This document shows, piece after piece, positions 60,353-64,000 of a stretch of 64,000 bases of DNA. Location: the NCBI RefSeq assembly GCF_001051995.2, contig NZ_CP014646.1:2666001-2730000 (forward strand), read 5' to 3'. Source of the DNA: Thauera humireducens. GTDB taxonomy: Bacteria > Pseudomonadota > Gammaproteobacteria > Burkholderiales > Rhodocyclaceae. A program made the translations under genes and the position numbers. Under the pieces are notes generated by a model, which did no database searches, had not been told where the DNA came from, and saw only the letters and a list, made by a program, of their open reading frames with translations. Numbering within the stretch: the stretch's first letter is position 1; each line of letters starts with the position of its first letter.

Positions 60353-61509
60353 GTTTCCTCGCGCTCCTTGCGCCGGTTGCTGCCGGCCACCATGCGGTAT
60401 TCGTACAGGCGGCATTCCAGCGCGCCGTTGAACAGCGGCGTGCGCTTGCTCGCCTTCAGGCCGATGAGCTTGGGCAGATTGGCGTCTGCCGTGAAGAAGT
60501 AGCAGCGCCAGCCACCCCAGCGCTGCTTGAGCGCGTCGCCCAGTTTCGGATAGAGCGCGGCCAGTTCCTCGGCCTCGCCGATGCGCACCCCGTAGGGCGG
60601 ATTCGTCACCATCACGCCTTCCGCCGCGGGCGGCACGCGCTCGAGCAGGTCCGCGCGCTCCAGCGTCACGCAGTCGGCCAGCCCGCCTGCCTCGAGATTC
60701 ACCCGGCTGCGCCGTACCCATTCGCCGACGATGTCCGAGCCGTGGATCGCGAGCCGGCGCGGCGCCTGCCGGCGGTTCTCGGCCGCCTTGCGCACCGCCG
60801 CCCAGCCGGCGCGGTCGTGGTGGCGGAACTTCTCGAAGCCGAAGCGCCGCCCCAGCCCGGGCGCAATGTCCAGCGCCATCATCGCCGCCTCGATCAGGAA
60901 GGTGCCGCTGCCGCACATCGGGTCGAGCAGCACCTCGTCCGGCTGCCAGCCCGACAGGCGCAGGATGCCCGCCGCCAGGTTCTCCTTCAGCGGCGCCTCG
61001 ACGGCGGCCGGCTTGAAGCCGCGCTTGTAGAGCGGTTCACCCGAGGTGTCGATGTAGAGGGTCGCGGTGTCCGCCGTCAGGAACAGGTGGATGCGCACCG
61101 CCGGGTTCGCCGTATCGACGCTGGGGCGCTTGCCGCTCACCGTGCGGAAGTGATCGCAAACCGCGTCCTTCACCCGCAGCGTGATGAACTCCAGGCTCTT
61201 CAGCGGCGACTTCTGCGCCGTCACGTAGATGCGGATCGTGTCGTCGGGCGTGAACCACTTCGCCCAGGTCACGCTGTAGGCCAGCTTGTAGATGTCGACC
61301 TCGGCACGGTAGCGCCCCTGCGCCACCCGCCACATCACCCGCGTCGCCAGCCGGCTCTCGAGGTTCGCGCGATGGCAGGCTGCCCAGTCGCCTTGCCAGG
61401 CCACTCCGCCATGCAGGGTCTGGATGCCCGACGCGCCGAACGAGCGCAGTTCATCGGCCAGCAGGGTTTCCAGTCCGCGAGGACAGGGGGAAAAGAACGC
61501 TTCGGCCAT
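60340..61509 (-). CDS. THUMP-domain 23S rRNA methyltransferase (RlmL-N type)
   Basis: 389 aa. N-terminal ferredoxin-like and THUMP domains, then a Rossmann methyltransferase with LLDPMCGSGTFLIEAA and the catalytic NPPYG. It corresponds to the N-terminal half of E. coli RlmKL, which makes m2G2445 in 23S rRNA. The RlmK half is absent. Start at MAEAFFSPCPRGLE; the longer frame upstream has no family similarity. Confidence 0.88.
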   Translation of the reverse strand: MAEAFFSPCPRGLETLLADELRSFGASGIQTLHGGVAWQGDWAACHRANLESRLATRVMWRVAQGRYRAEVDIYKLAYSVTWAKWFTPDDTIRIYVTAQKSPLKSLEFITLRVKDAVCDHFRTVSGKRPSVDTANPAVRIHLFLTADTATLYIDTSGEPLYKRGFKPAAVEAPLKENLAAGILRLSGWQPDEVLLDPMCGSGTFLIEAAMMALDIAPGLGRRFGFEKFRHHDRAGWAAVRKAAENRRQAPRRLAIHGSDIVGEWVRRSRVNLEAGGLADCVTLERADLLERVPPAAEGVMVTNPPYGVRIGEAEELAALYPKLGDALKQRWGGWRCYFFTADANLPKLIGLKASKRTPLFNGALECRLYEYRMVAGSNRRKEREETAGD

Positions 61510-61575
61510 CGCGGGCTCCTTGCACAGTACGGCCCGCATTGTACCGCCGGCCGCGAGGCGAGCCGGACACAAAAG

Positions 61576-61611
61576 AAAACCCCGTCCGCCACCTGGGCAG
61601 AACGGGGTTGA
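61576..61611 (-). terminator. terminator of the formate dehydrogenase operon
   Basis: 8-bp stem (AACCCCGT at 61578-61585 and ACGGGGTT at 61602-61609). On the minus strand it is followed by TTCTTTT, as expected for transcripts leaving the cytochrome b gene. Confidence 0.65.
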
Positions 61612-61672
61612 AAGGTCCGGGCGTTGAGGGAGGGAGGTGCCCGAACCGGGAAAGGGCTGTGGCCGTGAGCGC

Positions 61673-62695
61673 TCAGGGGCGGCCCGACTTGCCCGCCTTG
61701 ACGTCCTCGTACCAGATCTCGTGGTGCTCCTTGGCCCAGGTCTCGTCCACGTAGCCGGTCTTCATCGACTCGTAGGCGCCTTCGACGCCGACCGTGCCCA
61801 TGTAGATGTGGCCGAAGGACAGGGCCAGCAGCACGATGGCACCGACCGCATGCACGACGTTGGCGATCTGCATCTCGCCGCGGGTCCAGCCGTAGTTCGG
61901 GAAATCCAGGACCAGCCCGGAAATCGCCACCGCCAGCCCGAGGACGGTCACGCCCAGCCAGAACCACGTCTTCTCGCCGAAGTTGAAGCGGCTCGAAGGC
62001 ACGTGGTCGCCGCCCAGCAGCCCGCCGGCGCGGCGGATCCAGATCGCATCGCAGGCCTGCCACACGTTGTCGCGCAGGAAGGTCAGGATCATCAGCACCA
62101 GGAACACGCCGAACACCGGCCCCACGTAGTTGTGGATCAGCTTGCCCGCGGTCAGCAGCAGCGCGAGGAAGTCCGCACCGAAGATCGGTGCCAGCACGTG
62201 CTTGCCGAACAGGATCGCCACCCCGGTGACCGCCAGCAGCAGGAAGCTGATGGCCGTGCCCCAGTGCACGAAGCGCTCGAAGCCGGAAAAGCGCTTCATC
62301 CTGCGGCCGGTGCGCGCGCCGTGCAGCTTCATCGTGCCCTTCACCAGCCAGAACAGCGTGATGGCCGAAGCCATGACGATGAGCAGCGCGCCGCCATACA
62401 CGGTGATGGGACCGTTGCGCAGATGGCGCCAGGTGTTGCCTTCGACCTGGATCAGCACGCCGGTCTCGGGACCACGCACGGTGGTGAAGTGCGCCTCGCC
62501 CGAACGCACCGCGCGCCAGACCGGCGCGTTGTTGCCGGGACGCTCCTGCTGCCGCTCGGCCTGCTCGGCGGCCGTGCTGCCGGTGTGCGCGTGATCGTCC
62601 GCACGCACCGGCGGCGCCGATGCGAGCAGGGTCAGCACGAGCAGCAGCACGGCGAGCAGCGCACCGCCCGGCCGTCGCATGAAGAATGCCTTCAT
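61673..62695 (-). CDS. fdhC: formate dehydrogenase gamma subunit, cytochrome b
   Basis: Di-heme quinone-reducing membrane subunit, 340 aa. A signal-like N-terminus (LLLVLTLLASAPPVRA) and a soluble segment of about 80 residues precede four membrane helices. Candidate heme His lie in RFVHWGTAISF, KLIHNYVGP, VVHAVGAI and SFGHIYMG. GAGGAG before the ATG fixes the start at MKAFFMRR. The N-terminal extension is longer than in E. coli FdoI (211 aa), closer to Wolinella-type FdhC. Confidence 0.9.
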   Translation of the reverse strand: MKAFFMRRPGGALLAVLLLVLTLLASAPPVRADDHAHTGSTAAEQAERQQERPGNNAPVWRAVRSGEAHFTTVRGPETGVLIQVEGNTWRHLRNGPITVYGGALLIVMASAITLFWLVKGTMKLHGARTGRRMKRFSGFERFVHWGTAISFLLLAVTGVAILFGKHVLAPIFGADFLALLLTAGKLIHNYVGPVFGVFLVLMILTFLRDNVWQACDAIWIRRAGGLLGGDHVPSSRFNFGEKTWFWLGVTVLGLAVAISGLVLDFPNYGWTRGEMQIANVVHAVGAIVLLALSFGHIYMGTVGVEGAYESMKTGYVDETWAKEHHEIWYEDVKAGKSGRP

Positions 62696-62705
62696 GGTGC
62701 TCTCC

Positions 62706-62942
62706 TCAATCGCCGCGGTTGTACTCGTTCTGGCCGCGCGCACGGTTCTTCAGCGCAGCCTCCCAGGCAGCCTTGTCACCCTTGAACTCGGCGCTCTCCC
62801 ACGGCCGGGTGTCGGCCTTGCCGGAGTACTTGCCGTCCTCGTACACCGGCACCTGCGACGTCTCGCCGCAGGCCGACAGGCCCAGCGCCAGGACGCCGCC
62901 CAGCGCGGCGGTACGCAACAGCTTCATGGTCGGCGTGCTCAT
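62706..62942 (-). CDS. small lipoprotein of the formate dehydrogenase operon
   Basis: 78 aa. A lipoprotein signal ends LALGLSAC with Cys25 as the lipidation site if translation starts at MSTPTMKLL. The mature part of about 54 residues is charged (VYEDGKYSGKADTRPWESAEF) and ends in QNEYNRGD. It overlaps the fdhB stop at ATGA and precedes fdhC by 10 bp, so it is made with the complex. Function unknown; an accessory or assembly subunit is an inference from position. Confidence 0.8.
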   Translation of the reverse strand: MSTPTMKLLRTAALGGVLALGLSACGETSQVPVYEDGKYSGKADTRPWESAEFKGDKAAWEAALKNRARGQNEYNRGD

Positions 62943-63571
62943 TTCTGCCCCTCCCGCTCGCGTTTCTGTTCGCGCTTCTGCTCGCCGCCGCCATAGGCGG
63001 TCTGCCAGCCCCAGGCATCGGTGCCGCCGCCGCGGCGCAGCACGCGCTCGCGGAAGATGTCGGCCACCACGTTGGCGTCACCCGCCAGCAGCGCCTTGGT
63101 CGAGCACATCTCGGCACACAGCGGCAGCTTGCCCTGGGCCAGGCGGTTGGAGCCGTACTTCTCGTACTCGGCCTGCGAGCCGGTCTCTTCCGGACCGCCC
63201 GCGCAGAAGGTGCACTTGTCCATCTTGCCGCGCGCACCGAAGGCCGCCGGGCCGTTCGGGAACTGCGGCGCGCCGAACGGACAGGCGTAGAAGCAGTAGC
63301 CGCAGCCGATGCACTGGTCCTTGTCGTGCAGCACCACGCCTTCTTCGGTCTTGTAGAAGCAGTTGGTCGGGCACACCGCCATGCACGGCGCGTCCGAACA
63401 GTGCATGCACGCGACCGAGATCGAGCGCTCGCCCGGCACACCGTCGTTCATGGTCACCACCCGGCGGCGGTTCACGCCCCAGGGCACCTCGTGCTCGTTC
63501 TTGCACGCGGTGACGCAGCCGTTGCATTCGATGCAGCGCTCGGCGTCACAGAGAAATTTCATGCGTCCCAT
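62939..63571 (-). CDS. fdhB: formate dehydrogenase beta subunit, four 4Fe-4S ferredoxin
   Basis: 210 aa electron-transfer subunit. Four Cys groups: CIECNGCVTACKNEH, CMHCSDAPCMAVCPTNC, CIGCGYCFYACPFG, and CTFC with a later CAEMC. It links the molybdenum/tungsten subunit to the cytochrome b. It lacks the C-terminal membrane helix of E. coli FdoH (300 aa) and ends in a Lys/Glu/Arg-rich tail, so it is the short Wolinella-like form. Confidence 0.93.
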   Translation of the reverse strand: MGRMKFLCDAERCIECNGCVTACKNEHEVPWGVNRRRVVTMNDGVPGERSISVACMHCSDAPCMAVCPTNCFYKTEEGVVLHDKDQCIGCGYCFYACPFGAPQFPNGPAAFGARGKMDKCTFCAGGPEETGSQAEYEKYGSNRLAQGKLPLCAEMCSTKALLAGDANVVADIFRERVLRRGGGTDAWGWQTAYGGGEQKREQKREREGQK

Positions 63572-63589
63572 CTTTTCTTCTCCTCGCCC

Positions 63590-64000
63590 TTACGCTTTGC
63601 TCACGCGGCACAGGGTGGTCTTGGTTTCCTGCATCATCGTCACCGGGTCGTAGCCATAGGTCGTGGCGGTGTTGACCGCCTCGCCGCGCACGATCGGTGC
63701 CGCGCCCTCGGGGTAGTACTTGAGCATGTCCTCGCCCTGCCACCAGCCGGAGAAGTGGAAGGGCAGGAACACCGTGCCCGGCGCCACGCGCTGCGTGACC
63801 TGGGCGCGCACCTTCAGCCTGGCCTTGGTGGGCGATTCGACCCAGATGTAGTCGCCGTTGCGGAAGCCGGCGTCGTTGGCGTCCTTCGGGTTCACCTCGG
63901 CGAACATCTCCTGCTGCAGTTCGGCCAGCCAGGGGTTGGAGCGGGTTTCCTCGCCGCCGCCCTCGTACTCGACCAGGCGGCCCGAGGTCATGATCAGCGG
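63590..64000 (-). CDS. fdhA: formate dehydrogenase alpha subunit, C-terminal part (cut by window end)
   Basis: About 136 residues at the C-terminus of a molybdopterin oxidoreductase. This is the cofactor-binding cap domain, with NPWLAELQQEMFAEVNP, GDYIWVESPTKARLKVRAQ and FLPFHFSGWWQGEDM. The catalytic Cys or Sec and the N-terminal cluster lie outside the window. Assignment to formate rests on the FdhB/FdhC partners downstream. Confidence 0.88.
   Translation of the reverse strand, partial: PLIMTSGRLVEYEGGGEETRSNPWLAELQQEMFAEVNPKDANDAGFRNGDYIWVESPTKARLKVRAQVTQRVAPGTVFLPFHFSGWWQGEDMLKYYPEGAAPIVRGEAVNTATTYGYDPVTMMQETKTTLCRVSKA

Overview
The window is a stretch of high-GC betaproteobacterial chromosome. 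The rRNA operon with tRNA-Ile(GAT) and tRNA-Ala(TGC) in its spacer, the gene orders rpsF-priB-rpsR-rplI-dnaB, pilG-pilH-pilI-pilJ-chpA and yggT-proC-yggS|pilT-pilU, and the mix of type IV pilus, ubiquinone and respiratory formate dehydrogenase genes all fit Rhodocyclales (Azoarcus/Thauera/Aromatoleum relatives). The genus is an inference. Nearly everything is dense, conserved core genome. I see no prophage, insertion sequence, CRISPR array or integrated element.

Layout. 1-1170 is the 3' part of an NtrC-type sigma54 activator. 1247-6763 (+) is a cofactor and cell-division cluster: birA, coaX, a TrpB-like PLP enzyme, a SPOR protein, coaE, zapD, yacG. 6760-8700 (-) holds a Nudix-ThiE fusion, a DUF815 ATPase and a 42-residue membrane protein. 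mltA (+) faces dsbC and a ubiquinone-type hydroxylase (-). 12190-17700 (-) is a complete rrn operon (16S, tRNA-Ile, tRNA-Ala, 23S, 5S) with a strong promoter, two boxA elements, RNase III processing stems and a terminator. dnaB and the rpsF-priB-rpsR-rplI operon (-) follow. A His-rich exported protein (+) and hrpA (-) come next.

25687-35931 (+) runs: a DUF2478 protein, a Cys-cluster protein, uppP, a YqiA-like hydrolase, a methyltransferase, rarD, an RNB exoribonuclease, tonB, aroE, mtgA, mgtE. A gene-free stretch with two large palindromic repeats separates mgtE from hemL-thiE-thiD (-). Rubredoxin and the pilus chemosensory operon pilGHIJ-chpA (+) follow, then patB and phrB (-), then algH-ruvX-pyrR-pyrB-pyrC' (+), then yggT, proC, yggS (-), then pilT-pilU (+), an RlmL-type methyltransferase (-) and the distal part of a membrane formate dehydrogenase operon (-), cut by the window end.

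Functional threads. Surface motility and sensing: PilG/H/I/J/ChpA plus the retraction ATPases PilT/PilU. Envelope: MltA, MtgA, UppP, TonB, ZapD. Cofactors: biotin ligation, CoA (CoaX, CoaE), thiamine (ThiD-like, ThiE, Nudix-ThiE), heme (HemL), ubiquinone. Pyrimidines: PyrR, PyrB and a dihydroorotase homologue that has lost its metal ligands. Energy: formate oxidation into the quinone pool. The most rewarding second looks are the palindromic repeat pair, the pseudo-dihydroorotase, the divergent ThiD, the 42-residue protein and the formate dehydrogenase lipoprotein; none amounts to proof of a new system.
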